Part shown: positions 50,809-60,263 of the stretch, in pieces
How the letters are laid out: every line of letters begins with the position of its first letter
How positions within the stretch are numbered: position 1 is the first letter of the stretch
NCBI GenBank assembly: GCA_000421085.1
Contig: ATWE01000005.1
Location: 62,001 to 126,000 of the forward strand
Direction: 5' to 3'
Source of the DNA: Ensifer sp. USDA 6670
Lineage (GTDB): Bacteria; Pseudomonadota; Alphaproteobacteria; Rhizobiales; Rhizobiaceae
DNA: 64,000 bases
The notes under the pieces: generated by a model
Database searches by the model: none
What the model was told of the DNA's origin: nothing
Seen by the model: the letters and a program-made list of their open reading frames with translations, nothing else
Position numbers and translations under genes: made by a program

Positions 50809-51630
50809 TCAGTTGCCGTCGATTTCGGCGCCGATGATGGCGATCGCCTGCTGATAGACGCTGGCGGCATTCCAGCCCTGGATGGCGGCGAAGTTGACCT
50901 CGCCCGGCTGATAGCCGCCGCCCGGCTGCCAACCATGGCCGCGCAGGAAATTCGCGGTCGAGGCAAGCGCATCCGCTTTGGAGCGGACCATGTCGACATG
51001 GCCATTGCCGTCGCCGTCCACACCGTATTTCAGCACGTTCACCGGGAGGAATTGCGTCTGCCCGATCTCTCCGTGGGCCGCCCCGCGGGCGGCCGGGCTG
51101 AGGTCGCCGCGCTCGACGAGCTGCAGGGCGGCGTAAAGCTGGTTGGTGAAATAATCCGAGCGGCGACAATCATAGGCGAGCGTCGAGACGGCGGAAAGCG
51201 TGTGTTCCTTGCCCAGGAACGAGCCGAAGCCGGTCTCCATGCCCCAGATGGCGATCAATGGGCCGGCCGGAACGCCGTAACGCTGCTCGATGCTCTGGAA
51301 GAGCCTGGCATTCTGCGCCCGCAGCTTCTTGCCGCGCGAAATGATTACCTGACCGCCACGCTTCTGCATGAACTGGTCGAGCGACAGCTTGAAGCTCTTC
51401 TGGCCGCGATCGGCGCGGATCGTCGCCCTGCTGTAGGAGACGTTGGCGAGCGCCTGGTCGACCACCGAAGGGCTGATGCCGTTCCCGGCGGCTTCGCGCT
51501 TGAATTCCGACAGCCAGGCGGAGAAGCCGCTGCCGTCATTGCCGCACTGCGCCGCAGAGGCGGCCGCCGGAAGAATTACGGTTGAGATCAGGGCCGCCAG
51601 GCCCGCTGCTGCGCTCTTCACCCTAGACAT
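50809..51630 (-). CDS. Lytic murein transglycosylase, MltB family
   Basis: A 273-residue periplasmic transglycosylase. The N-terminal signal peptide (residues 1-27, ending AAASAAQC) suggests Sec export, with cleavage near ASA-AQ. The SLT_2 domain has the catalytic Glu in IAIWGMETGFGSFLG (near 130). It continues with AHGEIGQTQFLPVNVLKYGVDGD-type substrate-binding residues near 200. I chose the ATG at 51630 because it gives an intact signal peptide. The frame extends upstream through a parS site to 51744. There is no C-terminal peptidoglycan-binding domain, unlike longer relatives. Confidence 0.92.
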   Translation of the reverse strand: MSRVKSAAAGLAALISTVILPAAASAAQCGNDGSGFSAWLSEFKREAAGNGISPSVVDQALANVSYSRATIRADRGQKSFKLSLDQFMQKRGGQVIISRGKKLRAQNARLFQSIEQRYGVPAGPLIAIWGMETGFGSFLGKEHTLSAVSTLAYDCRRSDYFTNQLYAALQLVERGDLSPAARGAAHGEIGQTQFLPVNVLKYGVDGDGNGHVDMVRSKADALASTANFLRGHGWQPGGGYQPGEVNFAAIQGWNAASVYQQAIAIIGAEIDGN

Positions 51631-51705
51631 AGATACCCCGTCGATTGCCCGAATTCGTTGCCTTCGAAATTCCCGCTTCGTTATCCGCTCCGTCGCCGGC
51701 ACGAT

Positions 51706-51721
51706 GGTTTCACGTGAATCC
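51706..51721. other. parS-like centromere site 8
   Basis: GGTTTCACGTGAATCC contains the core TTCACGTGAA and matches canonical parS at 13 of 16 positions. It is 76 nt upstream of the mltB-like gene and 27 kb from parB, the outermost site in the window. Confidence 0.7.
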
Positions 51722-51743
51722 ATTGCCCGCAGACGAACTGCCA

Positions 51744-51775
51744 CCCCGCCTGTCGCCGTGACGAGGCAGGCGGGG
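51744..51775 (-). terminator. Hairpin downstream of asd
   Basis: CCCCGCCTG and CAGGCGGGG form a 9-bp stem with a 14-nt loop about 27 nt after the asd stop. Only a short T-rich stretch flanks it, on the plus side. Confidence 0.5.
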
Positions 51776-51801
51776 CTTATATTTTGCTCGACCGGGGCCG
51801 C

Positions 51802-52836
51802 TCAAGCCGCCTGCTTGCGCGGCTTGATCAGACCGCGGTTGACCAGCAGCTCTGCGATCTGCACCGCGTTGAGCGCCGCGCCCTTGCGCAGGTTGTCCGA
51901 GACGATCCACATGTTGAGGCCGTTTTCGACCGTGGCATCCTCGCGGATGCGCGAGATATAGGTCGCGTCTTCGCCGGCGCATTCGTAAGGCGTCACATAG
52001 CCGCCGTTCTCATGCTTGTCGACGACCAGGCAGCCCGGCGCTTCGCGCAGGATCTCGCGTGCCTCGTCGGCGGTGATCTCGTTCTCGAACTCGATATTGA
52101 CCGATTCCGAATGGCCGATGAAAACCGGAACGCGCACGGCCGTGCAGGTCACCTTGATCTTCGGGTCGAGCATCTTCTTGGTTTCGGCCAAAACCTTCCA
52201 CTCTTCCTTGGTGTAGCCGTCTTCCATGAAGACGTCGATGTGCGGAATGACGTTGAAGGCGATACGCTTGGTGAACTTCTTGCTCTCGATCGGATCGGCG
52301 ACGAAGACAGCGCGGGTCTGGTTGAAGAGCTCGTCCATGCCGTCCTTGCCGGCGCCGGAAACCGACTGGTAGGTAGAAACGACGATGCGCTTGATCTTGG
52401 CGTGGTCATGCAGCGGCTTGAGCGCAACCACGAGCTGCGCCGTCGAGCAATTCGGATTGGCGATGATGTTCTTCTTGGAAAACTGCGCGATCGCGTCCGC
52501 GTTGACTTCCGGTACGATCAGCGGAACATCGGCGTCGTAGCGCCAGGCCGAGGAATTGTCGATGACGACGCAACCCTCCCGGCCGATCTTCGGCGAATAT
52601 TTCTGCGAGACGGCGCCGCCGGCGGACATCAGGCAGATGTCGGTGTCGGAGAAATCATAGGTATCGAGATTCGTCACTTTAAGCGTCTTGTCGCCGTAGG
52701 AGACTTCGGTGCCGACCGAGCGCGAGGAGGCGAGCGCCACCACTTCGCCGGCGGGAAAGCCGCGTTCGGAAAGAATGTTCAGCATCTCCCGGCCGACATT
52801 GCCGGTGGCGCCTGCGACAGCAATTTTGAAACCCAT
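51802..52836 (-). CDS. asd: Aspartate-semialdehyde dehydrogenase
   Basis: A 344-residue NADPH enzyme making aspartate semialdehyde for lysine, threonine, methionine and diaminopimelate. The Rossmann motif is AVAGATGNVGREML (residues 6-19). The catalytic Cys lies in IIANPNCSTAQLVVAL (near 130), and the catalytic His region includes HSESVNIEFE near 248. Length agrees with the Gram-negative family. It has a long upstream gap of nearly 500 nt and an isolated position, typical for this gene in alphaproteobacteria. Confidence 0.97.
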   Translation of the reverse strand: MGFKIAVAGATGNVGREMLNILSERGFPAGEVVALASSRSVGTEVSYGDKTLKVTNLDTYDFSDTDICLMSAGGAVSQKYSPKIGREGCVVIDNSSAWRYDADVPLIVPEVNADAIAQFSKKNIIANPNCSTAQLVVALKPLHDHAKIKRIVVSTYQSVSGAGKDGMDELFNQTRAVFVADPIESKKFTKRIAFNVIPHIDVFMEDGYTKEEWKVLAETKKMLDPKIKVTCTAVRVPVFIGHSESVNIEFENEITADEAREILREAPGCLVVDKHENGGYVTPYECAGEDATYISRIREDATVENGLNMWIVSDNLRKGAALNAVQIAELLVNRGLIKPRKQAA

Positions 52837-53334
52837 GATCTAAGCTCTCTTTCTGTCTCTCCTCGTCTGGTGGAGGGGGAAACCGCGCGGTCCGACCGCG
52901 AAGTTCCTGTCCCCGGCCTTACCGGGGAGAGAGCGGAGGGCCAGAGACGTCAGACGGTTTTCGTCGTCGTTTTGGCCGTGGTTTTGCGGGCGAGCGAGAA
53001 ATGGCTTATCCGCCCGGCATGGGCCGGCAAATTCAGCGCAGCGATGGACGAACCATTCGGTCCCATGGCGGTTTCCTCGTTCGCCGCTGCTCTTACCGGC
53101 TTTTCGGCAAGAGTCAAGCCGCGGAGGCACGGCGAGCATTTCCCTCATCCTGATCACGGCATTAGACGAAAGTCATAAGCCCAAAGCATCCCTGCCTCGC
53201 GTGCCACTTTTCTGACATCTTGCTGCGAGGCGCACCACGCCCGGATGTCAAAGGGGACCCGACGTTCAGGGAGGAATGTCGGGGCCGGGGAATGGGCGCT
53301 CCAATAGACAGATTTTGGAGTGGAGGATATCAAA
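52837..53334. other. asd-MFS divergent intergenic region
   Basis: The 498-bp gap separates divergent asd and the MFS gene. I see no convincing gene. A frame of 105 codons on the minus strand (52840-53157) is Arg/His/Pro-rich with no motif. Short GGCAAGA/TTTTCGGCAAG segments suggest some secondary structure. It presumably holds both promoters. Confidence 0.5.
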
Positions 53335-55224
53335 ATGGCAAACGTCGTGACAGCGGGCGGCACAAAAGCCGGCCCGATGACCGGCGAGGAGAAGAAGGTC
53401 ATCTTCGCCTCGTCGCTCGGTACCGTCTTCGAATGGTACGATTTCTATCTCTACGGTTCGCTTGCCGTTTATATCGGTGCAACCTTCTTCAGTCAGTATC
53501 CCGAGACCACGCGCAACATCTTTGCGCTTCTCGCCTTTGCCGCCGGCTTCCTTGTTCGGCCGTTCGGCGCGCTGGTTTTCGGCCGCCTGGGAGACCTCGT
53601 CGGCCGCAAATACACATTCCTCGTCACCATCCTGATCATGGGCCTGTCGACCTTCCTCGTCGGCGTCCTGCCCGGTGCCGCGTCGATCGGCATCGCTGCG
53701 CCGATCATCCTGATCGCGCTGCGCCTCCTGCAGGGCCTTGCGCTCGGCGGTGAATACGGGGGTGCCGCGACCTATGTGGCAGAACATGCGCCGCACGGTC
53801 GCCGCGGCTATTTCACCTCGTGGATCCAGACGACGGCGACGCTCGGTCTCTTCCTGTCGCTGGTGGTTATCCTTCTGGTCCAGTACTTGCTGGGTAAGGA
53901 AGCTTTTGCCGAGTGGGGCTGGCGCATACCCTTCCTGCTCTCCTTCGTGCTTCTCGGCGTCTCCGTCTGGATCCGCCTGAAGATGAACGAGTCTCCTGCC
54001 TTCAAGAAGATGAAGGAAGAGGGCAAGGGTTCGAAGGCGCCGCTGACGGAAGCTTTCGGCCATTGGCGCAACGCCAAGATTGCCCTTCTGGCGCTCTTCG
54101 GCGCGGTCGTCGGCCAGGCTGTGGTCTGGTATTCCGGCCAGTTCTACGCGCTTTTCTTCCTGCAGAGCATTCTGAAGGTAGACGGCCAGTCGGCAAACCT
54201 GATGGTTGCCGCCTCGCTCCTTCTCGGCACGGGCTTTTTCGTCTTCTTCGGCTGGCTGTCGGACAAGATCGGCCGCAAGCCGATCATCATGGCGGGCCTC
54301 CTGCTTGCCATGCTCACCTATTTCCCGCTGTTCAAGGCATTGACCTGGGCCGGCAACCCCGCACTTGCGGAAGCGCAGCAGAGCGTTCGCGCCACCGTCA
54401 CCGCGGCTCCGGGCGACTGCAAGTTCCAGTTCAACCCGACGGGCACGGCGAAGTTCACCACCTCCTGCGACATCGCCACCGCCTTCCTGACCAGGAACTC
54501 GGTTCCCTATGACGTCGTGACCACGGCGGCTGCGGGTACGCCGGCGACGGTGAAGATCGGAGAAACGACGATCACCAGCTATGACGCTATTGCGGCCGGC
54601 GACCGGGCGAAGGCCGAGGAAGCGGCTTTCGGCAAGCAGATCAACATGGCGCTGCAGGCCTCTGGCTATCCGCTGGTGCGCGGTGCTGCCAAGGTTCCGG
54701 AATCGAAGCTCGACGCCTTCGTCGCTGCCAATCCGGAACTTGCCCTCGACGCCTCTGCCGTGCGCGCCGGCGAAAAGACCATGGTGCCGGCCGACAAGCT
54801 CGTCGCCGACAAGCTGCTCACCCAGGAAGAAGTCGGCAGCGCCACCGAAATGGCGGTCTTTAACATAGACAAGGGCGGTGCCTTCACGATGGTGGCCGAC
54901 CCGGCCCGCGTCAACTGGACGGTGATCATTGCCGTGCTGACCGTGCTCGTCATCTATGTGACGATGGTCTACGGCCCGATCGCGGCGCTGCTCGTCGAAC
55001 TCTTCCCGACCCGCATCCGCTATACCGGCATGTCGCTGCCCTACCATATCGGCAATGGCTGGTTCGGCGGGCTGCTTCCGGCAACGGCCTTCGCGATGAG
55101 CGCGGCAAAGGGCGATATCTACTACGGCCTCTGGTACCCGATCGTTTTCGCGGGCATCACGCTGGTGATCGGTCTTCTGTTCCTGCCCGAGACGAAGGAC
55201 CGGGATATCCACACTATGGAGTGA
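53335..55224 (+). CDS. MFS transporter, metabolite:H+ symporter-like, with large periplasmic insertion
   Basis: A 629-residue transporter. The first half is typical of the MHS group (ProP/KgtP/ShiA-like): GTVFEWYDFYLYGSLAVYIG, then RPFGALVFGRLGDLVGRKY and RLLQGLALGGEYGGAATYVAEH. Family length is about 430-450, but here some 190 residues (about 337-525, bases 54345-54912) are inserted between predicted helices 9 and 10, on the periplasmic side. The insertion holds two cysteines (DCKFQF, TSCDIA) and is Ala/Lys-rich. The last three helices resume at VNWTVIIAVLTVLVIYVTMV. The ATG at 53335 follows GGAGG. Substrate is unknown; a dicarboxylate or similar anion is typical for the group. Confidence 0.85.
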   Translation: MANVVTAGGTKAGPMTGEEKKVIFASSLGTVFEWYDFYLYGSLAVYIGATFFSQYPETTRNIFALLAFAAGFLVRPFGALVFGRLGDLVGRKYTFLVTILIMGLSTFLVGVLPGAASIGIAAPIILIALRLLQGLALGGEYGGAATYVAEHAPHGRRGYFTSWIQTTATLGLFLSLVVILLVQYLLGKEAFAEWGWRIPFLLSFVLLGVSVWIRLKMNESPAFKKMKEEGKGSKAPLTEAFGHWRNAKIALLALFGAVVGQAVVWYSGQFYALFFLQSILKVDGQSANLMVAASLLLGTGFFVFFGWLSDKIGRKPIIMAGLLLAMLTYFPLFKALTWAGNPALAEAQQSVRATVTAAPGDCKFQFNPTGTAKFTTSCDIATAFLTRNSVPYDVVTTAAAGTPATVKIGETTITSYDAIAAGDRAKAEEAAFGKQINMALQASGYPLVRGAAKVPESKLDAFVAANPELALDASAVRAGEKTMVPADKLVADKLLTQEEVGSATEMAVFNIDKGGAFTMVADPARVNWTVIIAVLTVLVIYVTMVYGPIAALLVELFPTRIRYTGMSLPYHIGNGWFGGLLPATAFAMSAAKGDIYYGLWYPIVFAGITLVIGLLFLPETKDRDIHTME

Positions 55225-55286
55225 GCCGGCGGACGGGAGCGGGATGGGGAGCGTGTTTCCCATTCCGCTACTCAACAGCTCTCCTG

Positions 55287-55318
55287 ACTCCGGCGCGGCT
55301 TCCGCGCCGGCTTTTTTT
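55287..55318 (+). terminator. Rho-independent terminator of the MFS gene
   Basis: CCGGCGCGG-CTT-CCGCGCCGG (55290-55310) forms a 9-bp GC stem followed by TTTTTTT. Confidence 0.92.
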
Positions 55319-55327
55319 CGGTTTACT

Positions 55328-56020
55328 TTACTTGGACTTGTGCTCCACATGCCTCAGCACAGGCCAGCCGGCCGCGCCGCGCTTGAACAGCCAGCCCTGG
55401 CGGGCAAAGACGAAAGCCATCATCAGCGCGACCCAGAGCCCGAGCAGCAGGCCGGCGGCGACATCGCTCGGGTAATGCGCTCCGACGACGACGCGCGAGA
55501 TGCCGACAAGCAGGGCCAGCAGCAAAAACAGCGGCCGAAGCTGCGGCATCACCATCGCGAAGGCGCCGAAGAAGGCGCCGGCCGCGGTGGAATGTCCCGA
55601 CGGGAAGCTTTCGAACAGCGTGTCGCCGGTAAAGGGCGTGAGGCTGTAGGGGCCGTAATCTGCAAGAAGTTCGGGACGGGCGCGGCCGATCAGGAATTTC
55701 AGGCCGTGCACCAGCGCGCTCGCCGTGCCGATCGTCAGCAGGAAATAGGCGGAAAGATTGCGCGCCGCACGCGCCCTCTGCCGCAAGGTGTCGCGCGCGG
55801 AGGATCGCCTTACGACGAAGGCGATCAGCAGCAACGAGGCCGAACTGTAGATCATCCAGGCGAAGGTGCCGATATCGGTGATGGCGCGATTGAAGCCGAC
55901 GATCTCCTCCGGCAGACCTTGCGCCCATTCGGACAGATGCGGATCGAAAGGGGTGAAGGCGACGACGAGGACACCCGTCATCAGCCAGATCCAGACGGTC
56001 AGTGAAAGCGGTCGGTTCAT
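55328..56020 (-). CDS. PAP2 family phosphatase
   Basis: A 230-residue membrane phosphatase with about six helices. The three catalytic motifs of the acid-phosphatase superfamily are present: KFLIGRARP (near residue 110), PSGHS (near 140, catalytic His) and SRVVVGAHYPSD (near 182). Relatives dephosphorylate undecaprenyl pyrophosphate, phosphatidic acid or lipid A. The substrate cannot be told from sequence. It lies downstream of leuB on the same strand, with a hairpin between. Confidence 0.9.
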   Translation of the reverse strand: MNRPLSLTVWIWLMTGVLVVAFTPFDPHLSEWAQGLPEEIVGFNRAITDIGTFAWMIYSSASLLLIAFVVRRSSARDTLRQRARAARNLSAYFLLTIGTASALVHGLKFLIGRARPELLADYGPYSLTPFTGDTLFESFPSGHSTAAGAFFGAFAMVMPQLRPLFLLLALLVGISRVVVGAHYPSDVAAGLLLGLWVALMMAFVFARQGWLFKRGAAGWPVLRHVEHKSK

Positions 56021-56088
56021 TTTGCTCCTTCCTTCGCCTTATGGATGTGAAGGCGCGGCCGGCAAAATCAAGACCCCGCAAACGCGGA

Positions 56089-56113
56089 GCACCCCCGGCA
56101 AAGCCGGAGGTGC
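56089..56113 (-). terminator. Hairpin after leuB
   Basis: GCACCCCCGGC and GCCGGAGGTGC form an 11-bp stem with one G-T wobble and a 3-nt loop, about 43 nt after the leuB stop. T-rich sequence follows only later on the minus strand. Confidence 0.5.
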
Positions 56114-56155
56114 CGTCCATTCAGGGATTATCCGGGACGCGCGAAAGCGCAGTCG

Positions 56156-57268
56156 TCAGGCCGAGAGGCTCTTGAACTCGGCGAGGATCGCGTCGCCCAT
56201 CTCGGCGGTACCGACCTTCCGGCAGCCTTCCGCCATGATGTCGCCGGTGCGGATGCCCTGATCGAGCACGTTGGCGATCGCCTTCTCCAGGTCGTCGGCT
56301 TCCTTCACCAGGTTGAAGGAGTAGCGCAGGCACATGGCGAAGGAAGCGATCATGGCGATCGGGTTGGCGGCGCCCTTGCCGGCGATGTCGGGCGCCGAGC
56401 CGTGCACCGGCTCGTAGAGCGCCTTGCGCTTGCCGGTCTTGGCATCCGGTGCGCCGAGCGAGGCGGAGGGCAGCATGCCGAGCGAGCCGGTCAGCATGGC
56501 GGCGACGTCGGACAGCATGTCGCCGAAGAGATTGTCGGTGACGATCACGTCGAACTGCTTCGGCTGCCGCACGAGCTGCATGCCGCCGGCATCGGCCAAC
56601 ATGTGCTCGAGCTGGACGTCGGAATATTTCGCCTTGTGCGTCTCGGTCACGACCTGGTTCCAGAGTACGCCCGACTTCATCACATTGCGCTTTTCCATCG
56701 AGCAGACGCGATTGCTGCGGGTGCGGGCGAGTTCGAAGGCGACGCCGGCGATGCGCTCGATCTCGTAGGTGTCGTAGACCTGCGTGTCGATACCGCGCTT
56801 CTGGCCGTTGCCGAGATCGATGATCTCTTTGGGCTCGCCGAAATAGACGCCGCCCGTCAGCTCGCGCACGATGAGGATGTCGAGGCCTTCGACCAGCTCG
56901 GGCTTCAGCGACGATGCGTTGGCGAGCGCCGGGTAGCAGATGGCCGGGCGCAGGTTTGCGAACAGCTCGAGGTCCTTGCGCAGGCGCAGGAGGCCGGCTT
57001 CCGGCCGCACCTCGTAGGGCACCGCATCCCATTTCGGTCCGCCGACGGCACCGAAGAGCACCGCATCGGCGGCAAGCGCCTTCGCCATATCCCCTTCGGA
57101 GATCGCCGCGCCATGGGCGTCATAGGCGGACCCACCCACAAGTCCCTCGTCCGTCACGAAGCCGGCGTCCCGCTCGGCATTCATGTAAGCGATGATTTTG
57201 CGGACTTCCGCCATGGCTTCCGGGCCGATGCCGTCGCCGGGCAGAAGGAAGAGATTGCGCACAGTCAT
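56156..57268 (-). CDS. leuB: 3-isopropylmalate dehydrogenase
   Basis: A 370-residue NAD enzyme of leucine synthesis, oxidatively decarboxylating 3-isopropylmalate. The N-terminus [20 protein letters not shown] is diagnostic. Also visible are [12 protein letters not shown] (near 140), the metal-binding [17 protein letters not shown] (near 244) and the NAD-contacting [20 protein letters not shown] (near 287). Length matches LeuB rather than isocitrate or tartrate dehydrogenase. No leuCD genes are near. Confidence 0.97.
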   Translation of the reverse strand: MTVRNLFLLPGDGIGPEAMAEVRKIIAYMNAERDAGFVTDEGLVGGSAYDAHGAAISEGDMAKALAADAVLFGAVGGPKWDAVPYEVRPEAGLLRLRKDLELFANLRPAICYPALANASSLKPELVEGLDILIVRELTGGVYFGEPKEIIDLGNGQKRGIDTQVYDTYEIERIAGVAFELARTRSNRVCSMEKRNVMKSGVLWNQVVTETHKAKYSDVQLEHMLADAGGMQLVRQPKQFDVIVTDNLFGDMLSDVAAMLTGSLGMLPSASLGAPDAKTGKRKALYEPVHGSAPDIAGKGAANPIAMIASFAMCLRYSFNLVKEADDLEKAIANVLDQGIRTGDIMAEGCRKVGTAEMGDAILAEFKSLSA

Positions 57269-57440
57269 GGAAAGTCCTTCTCGGGTGAAAACTCTGCCGG
57301 GTTCTTAGCGCAACTTCGTATCGAGAGAAATTGCGCCCGCGAAATAATTGTGCGTGCTCCGGCGTCACCGTCACCCTGTTTCCGCTTGACGGAACCGCGC
57401 GCCGGCGCTCGAATGGCTGCACTCAACCGGGGATTTCGCC

Positions 57441-58082
57441 ATGTCCGAAACGCTTCTTTTCGGTGCCTTTCTCGCAGCGCTTTCCTACACACTGATCCCC
57501 GGCCCCGCCTTCCTGGCGCTTCTGGGCATCGGAGCGGGCCAGGGCCGAAGGGCCGGCGCGCTCTTCATGGGTGGTCATCTTGCCGGCGACATTCTCTGGT
57601 CGACATTGGCGCTCGTCGCCATCGTCGGCGCCCGATCCATCGGCACTGCGCTCTTCGACGTTCTCGGGCTCCTCTGCGGCGCCTATCTCGCCTGGATCGG
57701 TTGGACCGCGCTTACCGCCCGCCCGAGGGGCGATAACAAGAGCCTGTTGGTCGTGGAGCGGCCGCTCCGGCGTGGACTTGTCTTCGGGCTCACCAATCCC
57801 AAGGGATATCCGGTCGCGCTCGCGACCTTCACGGCGCTTCTTGCAGGCTCCGCCAATGCGCTGGAATTCACGGCGTTGCCGATGCTGCTCGCCGTATCGC
57901 TGATCGGCTTCCTGGTAGCCGACGTCATCCTTATCGCGATTATCGGCGCTTCCGTTGTGCGCCGTTTCTATCGCCGCCACGAGCTGACGATCGTCCGGCT
58001 GTCGGGATTGCTCTTCATCGGCTTCGCAGCGCAGGCGATCTGGCACGCAGCGCCCGGCCTTTTCGGCCTGCGCAAACCTTGA
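57441..58082 (+). CDS. LysE family translocator
   Basis: A 213-residue inner-membrane exporter of the LysE/RhtB superfamily with six hydrophobic helices. The N-terminal YTLIPGPAFLALLGIGAGQG (residues 16-35) matches the conserved PGP segment. GLVFGLTNPKGYPVALATF near 115 carries the second family motif with N-P-K. Members export basic or neutral amino acids or homoserine lactones; the substrate is not predictable. It is divergent from leuB and followed by the M3 peptidase gene, 77 nt downstream. Confidence 0.9.
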   Translation: MSETLLFGAFLAALSYTLIPGPAFLALLGIGAGQGRRAGALFMGGHLAGDILWSTLALVAIVGARSIGTALFDVLGLLCGAYLAWIGWTALTARPRGDNKSLLVVERPLRRGLVFGLTNPKGYPVALATFTALLAGSANALEFTALPMLLAVSLIGFLVADVILIAIIGASVVRRFYRRHELTIVRLSGLLFIGFAAQAIWHAAPGLFGLRKP

Positions 58083-58159
58083 CGGTCCGGCGCCGATCGA
58101 CCACTTCAAGCACCTGCTTCGCGGCTTCCGCCGCTCTCCCGCATTCGAAAGGAATCCTG

Positions 58160-60223
58160 ATGACCGACACCGCTTCGCTCAATCCCGCCCTCGTTAACTG
58201 GACCGGACACGAGGGCCTGCCGCGGTTCGAGGCGATCATGGACGAGGATTTCTCGCCTGCCTTCGATGCGGCCTTGGCGAGCCACGAGGCGGAGATCGAC
58301 GCCATCGCCAACAATCCGGAGGAGCCCACCTTCGATAACACCGTCGGCGCCCTGGAAATTGCCGGCGATGAACTTTCGCGCGTATCCGCTCTCTTCTGGA
58401 GCAAGGCCGGCGCCCATACCAACGAGGTGATCCAGGCGCTGGAGCGCGAGATCGCGCCCAAGATGTCGCGTCATTATTCGAAGATCGGCACCAATCCGGC
58501 ACTCTTCGGTCGCATCGACGCATTATGGGAGCAACGGGAAGAGCTCGGCCTCGATGTCGAGGCGATGCGCGTTCTGGAACGGCACTGGAAGAGTTTCGTG
58601 AAGGCGGGGGCCAAGCTTCGCAAGCCCGAGCAGGAGCGCCTCGCGGCGATCAACGAGAAGCTCGCCGGTCTCGGCGCCAGGTTCGGGCAGAACGTTCTCG
58701 CGGACGAGAAGGACTGGGCGCTCCTGCTGTCGAGCGAAGAGGACCTGGCGGGGATTCCCGATTTCCTGAGAGATGCGATGGCGGCGGCGGCGCGCGAGCG
58801 CGGCGAGGAAGATAAATACGCGGTCACGCTGTCGCGCTCGATCATCGAGCCGTTCCTGACCTTCTCCGAAAGACGGGAACTGCGCGAACAGGCTTTCAGG
58901 GCCTGGACGGCGCGCGGCGAGAATGGCGGCGAGACCGACAATCGCGGCATCATCGCCGAAACGCTCGCTCTGCGGGCGGAGAAGGCGAAACTGCTCGGCT
59001 ATGAAAATTACGCGGCGCTGAAGCTCGACAACACCATGGCGAAGACGCCCGAGGCCGTGAACGGCTTGCTGATGCAGGTATGGAATAAGGCAGTGGAGCG
59101 GGCCCGCGAAGAGGAGGCGGACCTCGCAACGCTCATTGCCGAAGAGGGCCGCAACCACGAGGTCATGCCTTGGGACTGGCGCCACTACGCGGAAAAATTC
59201 AGGGCGCGGAAATTCAGCTTCTCGGAAAGCGAACTGAAGCCTTATCTGCAGCTGGAGAAGATCATCGACGCCTGCTTCGCCGTTGCCCAGCGCCTCTTCG
59301 GCATCACGGCGACCGAGAAGAAAGGCGTTCCCGCCTATCACCCGGACGTACGCGTCTTCGAGATTCGCGACGCCTCCGGCAGGCTTAGGGCCCTTTTTCT
59401 CGGCGATTACTTCGCGCGCTCCTCGAAACGCTCCGGCGCGTGGATGAGCTCCTTCCAATCGCAGCACAGGCTGAAGCTCAAGAACGGCGCGATTGGCGAA
59501 ATTCCGATCGTCTACAATGTTTGCAATTTCGCCAAGCCCGCCGAGGGCAAGCCGGCGCTTCTGTCGATCGACGACGCCCGCACGCTGTTCCACGAGTTCG
59601 GTCATGCGCTGCACGGCATGCTGTCGAACGTCACCTATCCCTCGGTTTCGGGTACCGGTGTCGCGCGCGATTTTGTGGAGCTGCCCTCGCAGCTTTACGA
59701 GCATTGGCTGACGGTGCCGGACATTCTCAGGAAGTATGCCGTGCACTACAGGACCGGCGAGCCGATGCCGCAGGCGCTGCTCGACAAGGTGCTGGCGGCG
59801 CGGACGTTCAATTCCGGCTTCGCGACGGTCGAGTTTACCGCCTCGGCGCTCGTCGACATGGCCTATCACACGGCGGAAACGGTCGGTGATCCGATGGCGC
59901 TCGAAGCGGCGACACTCGAGAAGATCGGCCTGCCGCAGGCGATCGTCATGCGCCACCGCAGCCCGCATTTTCTTCACGTCTTCTCCGGCGACGGCTATTC
60001 GGCCGGCTACTACTCCTACATGTGGTCGGAGGTGCTCGACGCCGACGCATTCGCGGCCTTCGAGGAGACCGGCGATCCCTTTGATCCGGCGATGGCGGCA
60101 AGGCTGAAGGACAATATCTATTCGGTCGGCGGCTCCCTCGATCCGGAAGACGCCTACAAGGCCTTCCGCGGCAAGCTGCCGAGCCCGGACGCGATGCTGG
60201 CCAAGAAAGGGCTGGCGGCTTAG
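58160..60223 (+). CDS. M3 family oligopeptidase (oligopeptidase A / Dcp type)
   Basis: A 687-residue cytosolic zinc peptidase. The zinc motif HEFGHALHGMLS lies near residue 478. Other conserved stretches are LGDYFARSSKRSGAWMSSF (near 413), VARDFVELPSQLYEHW and the late GYSAGYYSYMWSEVLDADAF. The two are typical of the thimet/OpdA/Dcp group, which degrades short peptides, including signal-peptide fragments. The ATG at 58160 follows AAAGGAATCC. Whether it is an endo-oligopeptidase (PrlC) or a dipeptidyl carboxypeptidase (Dcp) cannot be settled by eye. Confidence 0.94.
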   Translation: MTDTASLNPALVNWTGHEGLPRFEAIMDEDFSPAFDAALASHEAEIDAIANNPEEPTFDNTVGALEIAGDELSRVSALFWSKAGAHTNEVIQALEREIAPKMSRHYSKIGTNPALFGRIDALWEQREELGLDVEAMRVLERHWKSFVKAGAKLRKPEQERLAAINEKLAGLGARFGQNVLADEKDWALLLSSEEDLAGIPDFLRDAMAAAARERGEEDKYAVTLSRSIIEPFLTFSERRELREQAFRAWTARGENGGETDNRGIIAETLALRAEKAKLLGYENYAALKLDNTMAKTPEAVNGLLMQVWNKAVERAREEEADLATLIAEEGRNHEVMPWDWRHYAEKFRARKFSFSESELKPYLQLEKIIDACFAVAQRLFGITATEKKGVPAYHPDVRVFEIRDASGRLRALFLGDYFARSSKRSGAWMSSFQSQHRLKLKNGAIGEIPIVYNVCNFAKPAEGKPALLSIDDARTLFHEFGHALHGMLSNVTYPSVSGTGVARDFVELPSQLYEHWLTVPDILRKYAVHYRTGEPMPQALLDKVLAARTFNSGFATVEFTASALVDMAYHTAETVGDPMALEAATLEKIGLPQAIVMRHRSPHFLHVFSGDGYSAGYYSYMWSEVLDADAFAAFEETGDPFDPAMAARLKDNIYSVGGSLDPEDAYKAFRGKLPSPDAMLAKKGLAA

Positions 60224-60263
60224 GTTCTCTGAAGAGGCGGAAGGCGCCAGGCGCCTGCCCCTG

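Noticed and set aside
52840-53157. A 105-codon frame upstream of asd on the minus strand
   Set aside because: It ends at the asd start region, lacks a ribosome binding site and a domain. A small protein cannot be excluded but is not supported.
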